Shown here in pieces: positions 9,117 to 17,216 of a stretch of 64,000 bases of DNA (the first letter of the stretch is position 1; every line of letters starts with the position of its first letter). Below the pieces are notes generated by a model that ran no database searches, was not told where the DNA came from, and saw only the letters and a program-made list of their open reading frames with translations. Source of the stretch: Streptomyces longispororuber. GTDB lineage: Bacteria; Actinomycetota; Actinomycetes; Streptomycetales; Streptomycetaceae. The stretch spans positions 22,941-86,940 of the forward strand of contig NZ_JAMOLN010000010.1 of NCBI RefSeq assembly GCF_024448165.1, given 5' to 3'. The translations under genes and the position numbers were made by a program.

Positions 9117-10213
9117 GGCAACAGCCGCCGCTGCGTATCGGAGTGGTCGGCACCGGACAGATCAGCGGCGCATACCTGCGGACGTTCCGTGTCCTGCCCG
9201 AGTTGTCCGTCACCGCGGTCGCCGACCTCGACCAGTCCCGTGCCACCGCCGTCGCGGCCGCAGTTCCCGGCACCCGCGCCCTCACCACGAAAGAGCTGTA
9301 CGCGGCCGAGGACATCGACCTCGTCCTCAACCTGACCGTCCCCGCGGCGCACGCCGACGTCGCCCACGCCGCCATCTCCGCCGGCAAGCACGTGTACGGA
9401 GAGAAGCCCCTGGCATCGACCACCGCCGAGGCACGGGCCGTCCTCGCCGCCGCCGACGCCGCGGGCGTCCGCGTGGGCTGCGCCCCGGACACGGTCCTCG
9501 GCACAGGAGTGCAGACCGCCCGCGCTGTCCTGGACACCGGGCGCCTGGGCACTCCGGTGGCGGCGACCGCCTTCATGGTCACCCCGGGCCACGAGCACCC
9601 TGCCCCGGAGTTCTACTACCAGCGCGGCGGCGGACCGCTCTTCGACATGGGCCCTTACTACCTCAGCGCTCTGGTCACGCTCCTCGGCCCGGTGCGCGCA
9701 GTGTCCGGCATGGCGTCCACCTCACGTCCGGTACGCACCGTCGGCAGCGGTCCACGGGCCGGGAGCGAGTTCCCGGTGGAGGTGGCCACCCATGTCACGG
9801 GCGTACTGGAACACGAGAGCGGGGCGCTGTCCACGCTGGTGATGTCCTTCGACGTCTGGGCCGCCGACCTTCCCCGCATCGAGGTGTACGCAACAGGCGG
9901 ATCTCTGTCCGTGCCCGACCCCAACGGCTTCGACGGGCCCGTGCGGCTCTTCGATCCCGGTGTCGGGCACTGGCAGGACGTCCCCGTCCGGGGTGGCTAT
10001 GTGGGAGCCGACCGCGGCTTCGGCGTCGCCGATCTCGCTCGTGCCCTCACGGACGGCACCGAGCATCGCGCGAGTGGTGAGCTCGCCTTTCACGTTCTGG
10101 AGATCATGGAGTGCCTGCTCACCTCGGCTCGAACCGGGCGCAGCACCACCGTCACGAGCGAGGGTGAACGGCCGGCCGCAGTCCCCCTACAGCCGCTGCC
10201 CGAGCCCGGGTGA
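9101..10213 (+). CDS. Gfo/Idh/MocA family NAD(P)-dependent oxidoreductase
   Basis: This 370-residue enzyme has an N-terminal Rossmann fold (IGVVGTGQISGAY) and the family's catalytic lysine motif GEKPLAS at about residue 100. A C-terminal alpha/beta substrate domain includes GGGPLFDMGPYYLSAL. Such enzymes oxidise or reduce sugars, inositols or their acids in the cytoplasm. The GTG at 9101 gives the expected length and lies inside the end of the ThuA gene, in another frame; longer upstream extensions are shadows of ThuA. Both genes probably form the remaining part of a sugar-use operon, because no transporter or regulator follows. The region downstream is degenerate. Confidence 0.92.
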   Translation: MGDALRQQPPLRIGVVGTGQISGAYLRTFRVLPELSVTAVADLDQSRATAVAAAVPGTRALTTKELYAAEDIDLVLNLTVPAAHADVAHAAISAGKHVYGEKPLASTTAEARAVLAAADAAGVRVGCAPDTVLGTGVQTARAVLDTGRLGTPVAATAFMVTPGHEHPAPEFYYQRGGGPLFDMGPYYLSALVTLLGPVRAVSGMASTSRPVRTVGSGPRAGSEFPVEVATHVTGVLEHESGALSTLVMSFDVWAADLPRIEVYATGGSLSVPDPNGFDGPVRLFDPGVGHWQDVPVRGGYVGADRGFGVADLARALTDGTEHRASGELAFHVLEIMECLLTSARTGRSTTVTSEGERPAAVPLQPLPEPG

Positions 10214-10329
10214 GCCGTCCCCGCACCTCGGCGTCGGCGTCCAGACTCCGACCATCGCGGAGCCCTGCATCCGACCGGCCCGACCGGCTTCCTCGGCTAC
10301 GGAACCCGGACTCGGACGGGTCTTCCTCG

Positions 10330-10790
10330 CACCTGCCCGGGTCAATCCGACGGCCCTGGCAGGTGCCATGACGCGCCGCGTGGTCGTCGACGGACAGCGC
10401 CAGGAACGCACCCCTGTCCTCGGCCGATACCAGCGGAACCACGGGCGGTCCGCCGTGATGTAGCCGAGTCTGGTGACGGTCGCCGTCGCCGTGCCGGTGC
10501 ATGCCACGAACGTCTCGTCCCAGCCTGCGCCGGGCTCGGGGCCGTAGTGGCGCACGACCCCGGGGGACCAGCCAGAGCAGTGCGGGCGCCGTGACGGCGG
10601 TCCGCTCACCGCGCCCGTGCCGGTACCAGCCGCCGTCGGCAGTGACGACGACCGCCACATGCCGGTCGACGGTACGCGGCCCCACGACAGGCGGGGTGCC
10701 GCGCTGCACACCGGTGCCCAAGCAGACCCGTCCGAGGTCCTTGTGCACCGCGTCCGGTGTGAAGAAGCGCACCCACTGCAGCGGCCCCTG
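10330..10790 (-). pseudogene. AraC-family regulator remnant (sensor half)
   Basis: Reverse-strand fragments match the cupin-like N-terminal domain of an AraC regulator. One frame gives GPRTVDRHVAVVVTADGG and APALLWLVP. The text then continues in another frame as GVVRHYGPEPGAGWDETFVA, and later fits better in the first frame again (VSAEDRGAFLALS). The first shift lies in a CCCC-GGGGG run near 10560. The C-terminal DNA-binding half with its two helix-turn-helix motifs is missing, so no regulator can be made. It follows directly on the ThuA / oxidoreductase pair in the opposite orientation and might once have regulated it. Confidence 0.6.
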
Positions 10791-10799
10791 ATCGGCCGC

Positions 10800-10905
10800 C
10801 TGATCCTGCCGCATCCGTTCGCAGCCAGCGGGTACGAGGGAACCTCCATCGACGACCTGACCGTCGCCACGGGCATGCATCGAGGCAGCCTCTACAACGT
10901 CTCGG
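10800..10905 (+). pseudogene. TetR-family helix-turn-helix fragment
   Basis: About 35 codons on the plus strand read FAASGYEGTSIDDLTVATGM followed by HRGSLYNV, the typical DNA-binding helix-turn-helix of TetR regulators. The frame loses similarity directly afterwards and meets a stop near 10940. There is no start or ligand domain. The fragment abuts the head of the AraC remnant, so two different regulators have been broken back to back here. Confidence 0.55.
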
Positions 10906-11049
10906 CGTCAACCGAAACGGCGGGAGCGCCGACTCCGTGAGGGTCTTCATCGAGTGAAGTCCTCCCCTCCGTACAGCTGAGAACGGGGCACCGTCCAGCG
11001 ATCCGCGCACGCGCATCTCAGACAATGTTGTCGCTCCCAACTGGGTGTG

Positions 11050-11256
11050 GATGCCTTGGAGTGAGGGTCGGATGAGGCAGTGAAATTGTGATTTCGCTGG
11101 TCGGCGCTCGGGTAGAGGCGCTGCTGTGCGCGGGTTGAGCGGAAGGTCCCGTAGTCGTCGAAGTCGCCGTTGGTGATCAATGCACGGAGTCGGAGGACGC
11201 TTACGGCGCGTTGAATCCCCAGCGGGCGCCGGTGATGTCGAGGCGGTCCGCGATCA
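11050..11256 (-). mobile_element. C-terminal remnant of an ISKra4-type transposase
   Basis: The reverse strand reads IADRLDITGARWGIQRAVSV, then LRALITNGDFDDYGTF and RAQQRLYPSADQ. This is the characteristic C terminus of ISKra4-family transposases of Streptomyces, where the usual text is close to ITGARWGL, AVL-LRA-ISNGDF--YW and HQRLYP. No stop lies at the family's normal end, and the rest of the transposase is absent. The N-terminal part of a protein of the same type remains at 33548-33724, but the two pieces need not come from one copy. Confidence 0.65.
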
Positions 11257-11290
11257 TTATCTGAACTTGCGCCGGTGCACTTGTCGTTGG

Positions 11291-11545
11291 TCAGTCCGCG
11301 TCGCTGACGGTTGTCCGGGCGGAGCTCGTGGCCACGATGTCGGTGGCGGTGCGCAGAGACGTCTCTTGCCAGCCGAGCAACGCGCGGGTGATCGCGATCG
11401 ACTGGATGATGCTCATGCCGCGTTCAGCCAGCAGAACCTGAACGGCTGCCATCCCCTCATCCACGAGGACGGGCCGGCATTGCTCGACGAGCGCAGTCCA
11501 TCGCGCCGCTTCCTCAGGCCGCAGCCCGACGACATCGTCGAACAT
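11291..11545 (-). CDS. Hypothetical protein, 84 residues
   Basis: I do not recognise this protein. It begins MFDDVVGLRPEEAARWTALV and is predicted mainly helical, with a central hydrophobic stretch (MSIIQSIAITRALLGWQ) too polar for a clear membrane helix. Its start is two bases after the stop of the next gene upstream (11548-12003), so the two are very probably translated from one message and act together. The codon use is less extreme in GC than in flanking genes. The pair lies between the broken integrase and the transposase remnant, which suggests cargo of a former mobile element. A role as a small partner such as an immunity or regulatory protein is a guess. Confidence 0.6.
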   Translation of the reverse strand: MFDDVVGLRPEEAARWTALVEQCRPVLVDEGMAAVQVLLAERGMSIIQSIAITRALLGWQETSLRTATDIVATSSARTTVSDAD

Positions 11546-11547
11546 GG

Positions 11548-12003
11548 CTAGACCTCCCCCTCTGATCTTGCGCGAGCGCTAGTCCGGGGCTGCCTGCCGT
11601 GGGTCCGTTCGTAGTGGGTGCGGAAGTCGAAGAAACCCAGACCGTCAACCTTGTGCTCGCTGTCGATCTCTTCGAGCGTCCAGCAGTGGTCGGAGTAATC
11701 GTCGATGGCGACGCCGCCAGCATGGAGGATGTGCGACAGGAAGCTGCGGATCTCGGCAGTACCGTCAATGCGGCCGGAGACGTTGACCTGCAGGGCCCAA
11801 GTCGGGTGATAGCCGAGCGCGGAGTCCAGAAGGCGGACGTCCTCGGGTTCCCAGTCGGTGAACAGCTGACCGCACTTCTCGTCATCGAGGTCAACCATGA
11901 GCTTTTCGTCCGTCCAGTACCCGTCCTGACCAGGCATCAGCCGATCAAGACGTGCTGCGGTCGCGGTCGACTCGCCGGAGGGGAAGACGAAGACGGTGAG
12001 CAT
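11548..12003 (-). CDS. Hypothetical protein, 151 residues
   Basis: The product begins MLTVFVFPSGESTATAARLD and contains an acidic middle (KLMVDLDDEKC, FTDWEPEDVRLL) followed by WALQVNVSGRIDGTAEI and DYSDHCWTLEEID. It has no signal peptide or membrane helix, so it should be cytoplasmic. I know no function for it. The shape (small, acidic, aromatic-rich) is reminiscent of immunity or polymorphic-toxin-associated proteins, but no motif decides this. The downstream 84-residue gene follows after two bases. Fifty bases upstream lies the stop of the integrase pseudogene, in the same direction. Confidence 0.62.
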   Translation of the reverse strand: MLTVFVFPSGESTATAARLDRLMPGQDGYWTDEKLMVDLDDEKCGQLFTDWEPEDVRLLDSALGYHPTWALQVNVSGRIDGTAEIRSFLSHILHAGGVAIDDYSDHCWTLEEIDSEHKVDGLGFFDFRTHYERTHGRQPRTSARARSEGEV

Positions 12004-12055
12004 GGAGAGAGCGTAAGTCGCGGCGCAGGGCTCTGGCCAAGAAGTTTCGGCCCAG

Positions 12056-13252
12056 TCATCGGTTGTCTCCGTCGATGGTGGCAGTGCGAGCGGCGACCTC
12101 GCTGAATGACGGGATGCCGAGGTCGGTGGTCCGGCGTGCTGATTCCCCAAGTTGGGCGATCTTGTTATTGGCGGCGGAGAGGCTGACGTTGAGGTCATCG
12201 ACCTCGCCGAGCCAGCCGTGCTCGCGGGCTTCGTCGATCCGGGCGAGGAGGTTGTCGCGGATCTCGAGGAGACGGGGCAACTGGGCGGAGTCGGGCCGCA
12301 AGAGCGGGCATCGGATGCTGGCGTGCTCGTGGATGCAGCCGGTGCCGTAGGCGCGTCCGCAGCTGCCCAGGGAGACCTTCCGGTGCTCGAAGTGGCCCAG
12401 GAACTCCTCCCACTCCTCGTCCGTGGGCGACCGGTATTCGGTGGAGGGCCGCAGGTCACGTCGGCGGGCGAGGTAGGCCCGGTGGCCGGTGATGGCCTCT
12501 TCGGGATAGACGGCCTTATAGCCCATGGTCGTGTTGATGTTCGCGTGCCCCATGATCAGCTGACAGATGTGCGGCGGCATCCCATTCATGATCGCTTCGG
12601 TGGCGACGATCCGGCGGAAGTCGTGGGGCTTGTAGTCCAGCGGCCCGCCGGAGGGATCTGTCAGCCCCATGCTGTTGGCCGCGTCGGTGATCCAGCGGCG
12701 GACCGTCACCGCGCTGAAGGGGCGGCCATCGGCGCCGTGACGATGCTGGAAGAGGACCGGCATTGCCGGGGTGAACTCGTGCTCGTGGACGTCATAGGGG
12801 ACGACAAGAGGGACCGCTCCGTCCGCGTCGCGGACACGGTGGATGATCGCGGCCAGGACGTCGGCGAGCTCGGGCGAGATCACCAGCAGCCGTTCGAGGT
12901 CGTTCTAGGACGGGCCGATGTGCAACAGCGGGATCAGTTCGCCGCTGGACGGCAGCCGGCATTGGACCAGGCTGTGATGGGAGAGCTCGGTGAGCTCCTC
13001 GATGCGGATGCCGGTGGCATGCAGGACTTCCACCGCGGCCCAGGTCCAGAACGCGGCATCGTCCTCGCGCGTGAGGTCGCGACGTGATCCGGTGTCGGGG
13101 CCCTCGGCCCAGACGCGGGAGCTTTCCGTGGAGATCCGGGTGCGTCGCAGCCGTACGGCCGACCGGGAACTCGCGCGCCGCCCCATCGGGAACCTCTCGG
13201 CGCGAGTGGCATCGCACACCTGAGGCCGGCGGCTGGTGGCTGGTGGCATCAC
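12056..13252 (-). pseudogene. Tyrosine recombinase/integrase, interrupted by an in-frame stop
   Basis: Two same-frame pieces encode the catalytic domain of a site-specific tyrosine recombinase. The upstream piece (13252-12905) holds ATGIRIEELTELS, with the first catalytic Arg. It ends at TAG where relatives have a lysine codon before a DLERLLVISPELADVL-type strand. The downstream piece (12883-12056) holds YKPHDFRRIVATEA (His-X-X-Arg), ICQLIMGHANINTTMGY (the second His) and the likely nucleophile Tyr in MGYKAVY. A single A-to-T change (AAG to TAG) explains the break. The N-terminal core-binding domain is also missing. The C-terminal part could be re-initiated internally but would lack the first Arg. 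It marks a former integrative element. Confidence 0.8.
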
Positions 13253-13419
13253 AGGTTGCTGATGATCAGCCAGGCGGCTGCGCCGATCACCACTGTGTAC
13301 CCGCCGATGGAAATCACCTTTCCAGCGGCGCCATGGCCGGCGTCCTCGATCCAGTTACCCATGAGGCCGACGAGCGGAGCGCCGAAGACGATCAAAAGAA
13401 GGCCTATCAAGTACCCCAT
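13249..13419 (-). CDS. Small membrane protein, 56 residues
   Basis: The product begins MGYLIGLLLIVFGAPLVGLM and ends GAAAWLIISNL, giving two hydrophobic helices separated by a short polar turn with NWIEDAGHG. The ATG at 13419 is chosen because a G-rich site (GGGGGGAC) lies directly before it; an ATG five codons earlier is possible. It abuts the integrase pseudogene. Small proteins of this layout are common in Streptomyces, and nothing indicates its task. Confidence 0.5.
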   Translation of the reverse strand: MGYLIGLLLIVFGAPLVGLMGNWIEDAGHGAAGKVISIGGYTVVIGAAAWLIISNL

Positions 13420-13508
13420 CTGTCCCCCCATCACAGATCACCCCACCGGTGACCAAGGAGAGCGATCGTAGAGGTGGCTCCGCGCCCGCAACAGGGCTCG
13501 AATCGTGC

Positions 13509-13721
13509 CTACGCCGCTTCGTAGTGGTGGGCACGGCCGCCGCGCCACTTCACCCACGACGGGTCGTCGAGCAACCCCTCCGCGCCCGGGAGCCCGGCCC
13601 GCCTCAGGAATTCGATGACATCCGCGTCGGAGTGCGCGAGGCCGAGAATCTGCCCGCGTGCCGTCACGCGCCGGCCGCCGGTTCCGAGCGGCGGGTGGAC
13701 GGTGATCGGTGCTGTGGGCAT
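13509..13721 (-). CDS. Conserved hypothetical protein, 70 residues
   Basis: The small protein begins MPTAPITVHPP and continues with RRVTARGQILGLAHSDADVI, EFLRRAGLPGAEGLLDDP and a basic, aromatic tail (WVKWRGGRAHHYEAA). I have seen this pattern in Streptomyces genomes as a conserved hypothetical protein near restriction or plasmid-type genes, without a known role. A longer frame starts at 13784, but the internal ATG at 13721 follows a GGAGGT site (spacing unusually short) and matches the family start as I remember it. A strong hairpin lies just upstream at 13791-13829 and isolates it from the next gene. Confidence 0.62.
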   Translation of the reverse strand: MPTAPITVHPPLGTGGRRVTARGQILGLAHSDADVIEFLRRAGLPGAEGLLDDPSWVKWRGGRAHHYEAA

Positions 13722-13790
13722 ACCTCCAGGGTGCAGCCGCGGTTCAGCGGTGGCATGTGGATCTCCGTCTCGTACTTCAATCAATCGAGG

Positions 13791-13829
13791 TCAGGTGTTC
13801 CCCGGCCGCCGACAGCCGGGGAACCCTGA
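13791..13829 (-). terminator. Stem-loop terminator
   Basis: GTTCCCCGGC and GCCGGGGAAC form a perfect 10-bp stem around an 8-base loop. It extends by TCAGG/CCTGA after one bulged base. It lies downstream of the DUF6233-like gene on the reverse strand and has no T tract, as usual for Streptomyces terminators. Confidence 0.6.
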
Positions 13830-13878
13830 TCATTCAGCGCGGCGAAGCCTGGGGGTGTTACACCCGGCAGTGTTCCGA

Positions 13879-14178
13879 CTACAGAATGCCGAGCACCGAG
13901 TCCGGCCGGCACTCAGCGCACGACCGGTCGCCGGATCCTCGTTCGATGAGCCAGTCCGGCTCGGGTGGCCGGTTGGCCACGCCGAGGGCATGCTCCGCCT
14001 GGCGTCGTTCCTCGTCCGCGATCCAGCGGCGGGTGCGCGCCAGGTCCCACTCCTGTGAGCGCTCCAGGAAGCGCAGCAGGTCGAGGTGGGTACGCGGAGC
14101 AGGTCCGTTCGCATGCTCGGGTCTTGGTCGATGGGCGAACTCCAGCTCAGCACCAACCGGTGCTCCCGTGCGGCCCAC
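13879..14178 (-). CDS. DUF6233-like protein, probably internally shortened
   Basis: The frame contains HLDLLRFLERSQEWDLARTR, RWIADEERRQAEHAL, PPEPDWLIERG and a terminal CAECRPDSVLGIL. This order fits the streptomycete DUF6233 family (helical N terminus, PPDWLIERG, Cys-containing C-terminal tag). Normal members have about 40 more residues with two conserved Cys/His strands between the DWLIERG and CxxCRPDxxLG motifs; here those parts lie only about six residues apart. I infer an in-frame internal deletion. The start is uncertain because the first 30 residues are Pro/Ala-rich and not family-like. The family's role is unknown. Confidence 0.5.
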   Translation of the reverse strand: MGRTGAPVGAELEFAHRPRPEHANGPAPRTHLDLLRFLERSQEWDLARTRRWIADEERRQAEHALGVANRPPEPDWLIERGSGDRSCAECRPDSVLGIL

Positions 14179-14345
14179 CGCGCGAGGATCGAGCGGGCCG
14201 CCAGGTCGGCCGCAGAGATGCAGACGGCCTGACGGCCTGACGGCATTGGCCTCCGCGCTGCGCGTGCCAGGCGTAACGTGACGTGCGTGTGGCTCCCTGG
14301 GGCAGGGGCCGGGCTCGGGCCACCGGCGTGAGGGAAGGGGACGCT

Positions 14346-15701
14346 GTGCGGGCGGGGGACGTTCTGGAAGGCCGCTATGAGCTCGTGACCCCCTTGGGAG
14401 CGGGCGGCTTCGGCGAGGTCTGGAAGGCCCGGGACCCTCGGGTCGACCGGCACGTCGCCGTGAAGATACTCCACCGTGAGCGCGGGGAGAGCAGCCAGGA
14501 GGCAGCCCGCTTCGCCCGCGAGGCGGCCGCGGCCGGCAGACTCGCGCACCCGAACATCGTGACCATCCATGACTTCAGCTCCGTCTGGCACGAAGGCCAC
14601 CCGCTGATCTACCTGGTGATGGAGCTCGTGCCGGGCCAGCCGCTCAGTTCCCGGATCGCCACGGGGCGGCTCGCACCGGCGGAGGCCGTCGGCACCGCCT
14701 TGTGTGTCGCGCAGGCCCTGACCGCCGCGCACGCGGCAGGACTTGTGCACCGGGACATCAAGCCGTCGAACGTGATCCTGTGTCCGGGGTCGGCGAAAGT
14801 GGTGGACTTCGGCATCGCCCGAGGGCATACCCCGCAGCACAACATCACCACCGAGGGGCGCATCGTCGGGACGCCGGCCTACATGGCACCCGAGTGCTTC
14901 TCCGGACGCTTCGATCACCGCTCGGATCTCTACTCCCTGGGCTGCCTCCTGTTCGAGATGTGCGCCGGCTCCCCGCCCTTCCAGGGGACACTGTGGGACA
15001 TCATGCGCCGGCATCTGTCCGAGCCTCCGCCTTCGCTCGCCTCCGTCGCTCCTGATGTACCGCCGGAACTCCAGCAGTTGGTCACAGCTCTCCTGGCCAA
15101 GAGCCCCGAAGACCGGTTCAGCGACGCGAGCACGGTGGCATCTCGACTGCGGTCTGAGCGGGACCGGCTACGGCGCGCCGTTCGTGAGGAACGCTCGGCG
15201 GCTGTCGGCACAGGTCACCCTCCGGCGGACCAGAAGAAGGCGGCCGAGCAGCAGAACCATGACGCTCGCGTGAGTCGGGGAACGGGCACAGCCTCGCGAG
15301 GCAAGGACATCGAGACCGAAGTCTCCCTGAGCGCGGCCGAAGCCGCGGACGGTTGCCTCATCCCGCTCAGAATCACCAGCAAAGGCCCCTGCGAAGCCTG
15401 TGCGGGCACGGGGTCCGCCAGCCGCAGTCCGAGACTGTGTCCCGAATGCATCGGAACCGGGGTGACCGCCGGTCCTGGCAGTTCATCGTGCTCGCACTGC
15501 GAAGGCCGAGGACTCGTCGCGTTGGACCCCTGCGGGACCTGTACGGGCCGGGGCCGCGCCGCGACGTCACGCACGATCCAGGCGCGCTTTCCCGCCGGGA
15601 TCCGCGCAGGTCAGCGCATCCGTCTGGCAGGGCAGGGCGCCCCAGGACCCGGCGGGGGCGAACCCGGGGATCTGTACGTTCACGTCAAGGTCGACGGGTA
15701 G
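14346..15701 (+). CDS. Ser/Thr protein kinase fused to the DnaJ zinc-finger and C-terminal region
   Basis: Residues 10-275 form a PknB-type kinase: glycine loop LGAGGFGEVW, Lys40 in HVAVKIL, catalytic HRDIKPSNVI, DFGIARG and GTPAYMAPE. After a polar, Lys/Arg-rich linker (about 280-335) comes the cysteine-rich domain of DnaJ with four CxxCxGxG motifs: CEACAGTG, CPECIGTG, CSHCEGRG and CGTCTGRG. Next is a beta-strand tail, ARFPAGIRAGQRIRLAGQG then GGGEPGDLYVHVKVDG, like the DnaJ substrate-binding region. The J domain that would recruit DnaK is absent. There is no transmembrane helix or PASTA repeat, so the protein should be cytosolic. The GTG at 14346 follows AAGGGGA and gives the family-typical start VRAGDVLEGRYELV. 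The zinc domain might bind unfolded proteins as kinase substrates; this is inference. Confidence 0.92.
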   Translation: MRAGDVLEGRYELVTPLGAGGFGEVWKARDPRVDRHVAVKILHRERGESSQEAARFAREAAAAGRLAHPNIVTIHDFSSVWHEGHPLIYLVMELVPGQPLSSRIATGRLAPAEAVGTALCVAQALTAAHAAGLVHRDIKPSNVILCPGSAKVVDFGIARGHTPQHNITTEGRIVGTPAYMAPECFSGRFDHRSDLYSLGCLLFEMCAGSPPFQGTLWDIMRRHLSEPPPSLASVAPDVPPELQQLVTALLAKSPEDRFSDASTVASRLRSERDRLRRAVREERSAAVGTGHPPADQKKAAEQQNHDARVSRGTGTASRGKDIETEVSLSAAEAADGCLIPLRITSKGPCEACAGTGSASRSPRLCPECIGTGVTAGPGSSSCSHCEGRGLVALDPCGTCTGRGRAATSRTIQARFPAGIRAGQRIRLAGQGAPGPGGGEPGDLYVHVKVDG

Positions 15702-15788
15702 GGGCTCAGCTCGGCGGGCTCGGAGACGGTGTGGGCCGAGGAGACAGCAGCGTGGGGATTCGGCTCAGGCCAGGCGTACCCGTCGCGT

Positions 15789-16577
15789 TCAGATGTCCTC
15801 GCACAGAGCCGCCTTCTTGACGGGGAGCTTTCCCGACACCTCCGCGTTGACCCGCAACGCACGAATCTTGATTCTTCTTGCTCCCGGCTCGGGTTCGGTC
15901 TCGAACTCCACCACCCCGTCCGGCAGGTTCTCCAGGAACGGCAGAAGTCTGCCGTCCTGCCGCAGCCACTCGTGGGAGTCCCTGTCCACGAATCCCATCC
16001 ACTGCATCGACACGATTCCGTCGCTCGGCAGCTCTCGTTTGCCGGACTTGTCGAACTCCTGCCAGCGGAGCAGCGCAGGCGTGAGGATCGTTTCGCTGCA
16101 CGGGGCCAGGTTCGGCAGTTCGACGTAGAGGTCCCCGTATCTCCTTGGTTCCTTCACCCGCTTCGACGCGTCGTCCGGAACGACCTTCTCCACGTAGAGG
16201 CCGAGCGACACGCCGGTCACCGGATCGGGTGACCTGTTCATGATGTGCAGCCGCAGGGTGTCCGCGACCGGGTTCTCGGTCCAGTAGGAGACTCTCATCG
16301 CCTGCCCGCGCCGGTCGCGTTCCGCGTCAGCCTGGGACTGCATCAACTGGTCCTGTGCCACCACGGCGTTGAAGTAGGTGGCGACCGCCGTGAAGACGAG
16401 GCCGCCGATGGCCGCTGCGGCACCCAGCACGGCGCCGACGTGCGCCCACGGAACACGGCGCCATGGCCTCCGTGACGGTTGTGGTCGGGAGGCGCGCCTC
16501 AGCGCTCGGACGCGGTCGGGCCGAGGCTGCCGGCCGGCCCTTCGCGGCCGACTGCGGCGTTGTGGACCGCCGACCAT
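15789..16577 (-). CDS. Membrane-anchored hypothetical protein
   Basis: The 262-residue product has an Arg-rich cytoplasmic N terminus and then one membrane helix (HVGAVLGAAAAIGGLVFTAV, about residues 45-70). A globular part follows with VSYWTENPVADTLRLHIMNR, PVTGVSLGLYVEKVVPDD and IVSMQWMGFVDRDSHEWLR. The latter resembles beta-sandwich proteins found in actinobacteria without a known role. The ATG at 16577 is chosen because GGAGG lies about nine bases upstream; a longer frame begins at 16679. It is convergent with the kinase-DnaJ gene, ending less than 100 bases from it, so a shared function is not implied. Confidence 0.72.
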   Translation of the reverse strand: MVGGPQRRSRPRRAGRQPRPDRVRALRRASRPQPSRRPWRRVPWAHVGAVLGAAAAIGGLVFTAVATYFNAVVAQDQLMQSQADAERDRRGQAMRVSYWTENPVADTLRLHIMNRSPDPVTGVSLGLYVEKVVPDDASKRVKEPRRYGDLYVELPNLAPCSETILTPALLRWQEFDKSGKRELPSDGIVSMQWMGFVDRDSHEWLRQDGRLLPFLENLPDGVVEFETEPEPGARRIKIRALRVNAEVSGKLPVKKAALCEDI

Positions 16578-17216
16578 GCGCCCCCTCCTCCGTCCGCCTG
16601 CTCGGGCCTGAAGGCGGAGACACGGCAGCGGCATCACGGGCTGTGCAGGGACCACCCCATCGGCCCCCCGCGACTCCACCGCCGCCTCCTTCCGAAGTAC
16701 CGGTCGGAGTCGTCGATGGCAACTCCCTCTGCCCTGCGGGTTCTCTGCTCCTCGCGTAGGGCGAGATGCCTTCCCCGATGCCGGATGCTCGTCCTACGGT
16801 GCCACCGGTCATGCACGACTGGGCTCCACCCCGAACGAGGTGGGGCCCAGCAGGTTCACGGCCGGGTCATGACCGAACGGAGGCCTGGCCACGACTGGTT
16901 ACGGCGTGGCCCAGGAGCGGCTGTCGTCGCACTGTCTCAGCTGACGCGGGATACCGCTGCCGCGCCTTGGCGCTCTGCACCACGTGGTCGCACATGGCCG
17001 GCGGACAGCACGGGCGAGCCGAGCTTTGCCGCCGAGGGAGGGGGCCGGGCCGCGGACGACCGTGCGAAGGCCTGGCGGGCCGGTGACCCCGATGCGCCGG
17101 TGCCCGCGAATGCCGGGGCGGACGCTCCTCAACACCGCGGCCTCATCGACCGCGAACCGCAGCCCCCGAACTCCGACGGGGCAGGTTCCGGAAGAGGACT
17201 GCGGCAGAAGAACGGC
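16578..17216. other. Gene-poor stretch
   Basis: About 640 bases hold only a strong hairpin at 16819-16850 and no frame with recognisable protein text on either strand. It may be eroded coding sequence, since it is as GC-rich as genes. Confidence 0.35.
16819..16850 (-). terminator. Stem-loop, probable terminator
   Basis: CTGGGCTCCACC and GGTGGGGCCCAG pair over 12 positions with one G-T wobble around an 8-base loop. It lies downstream of the SnoaL-like pseudogene on the reverse strand. Confidence 0.5.
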
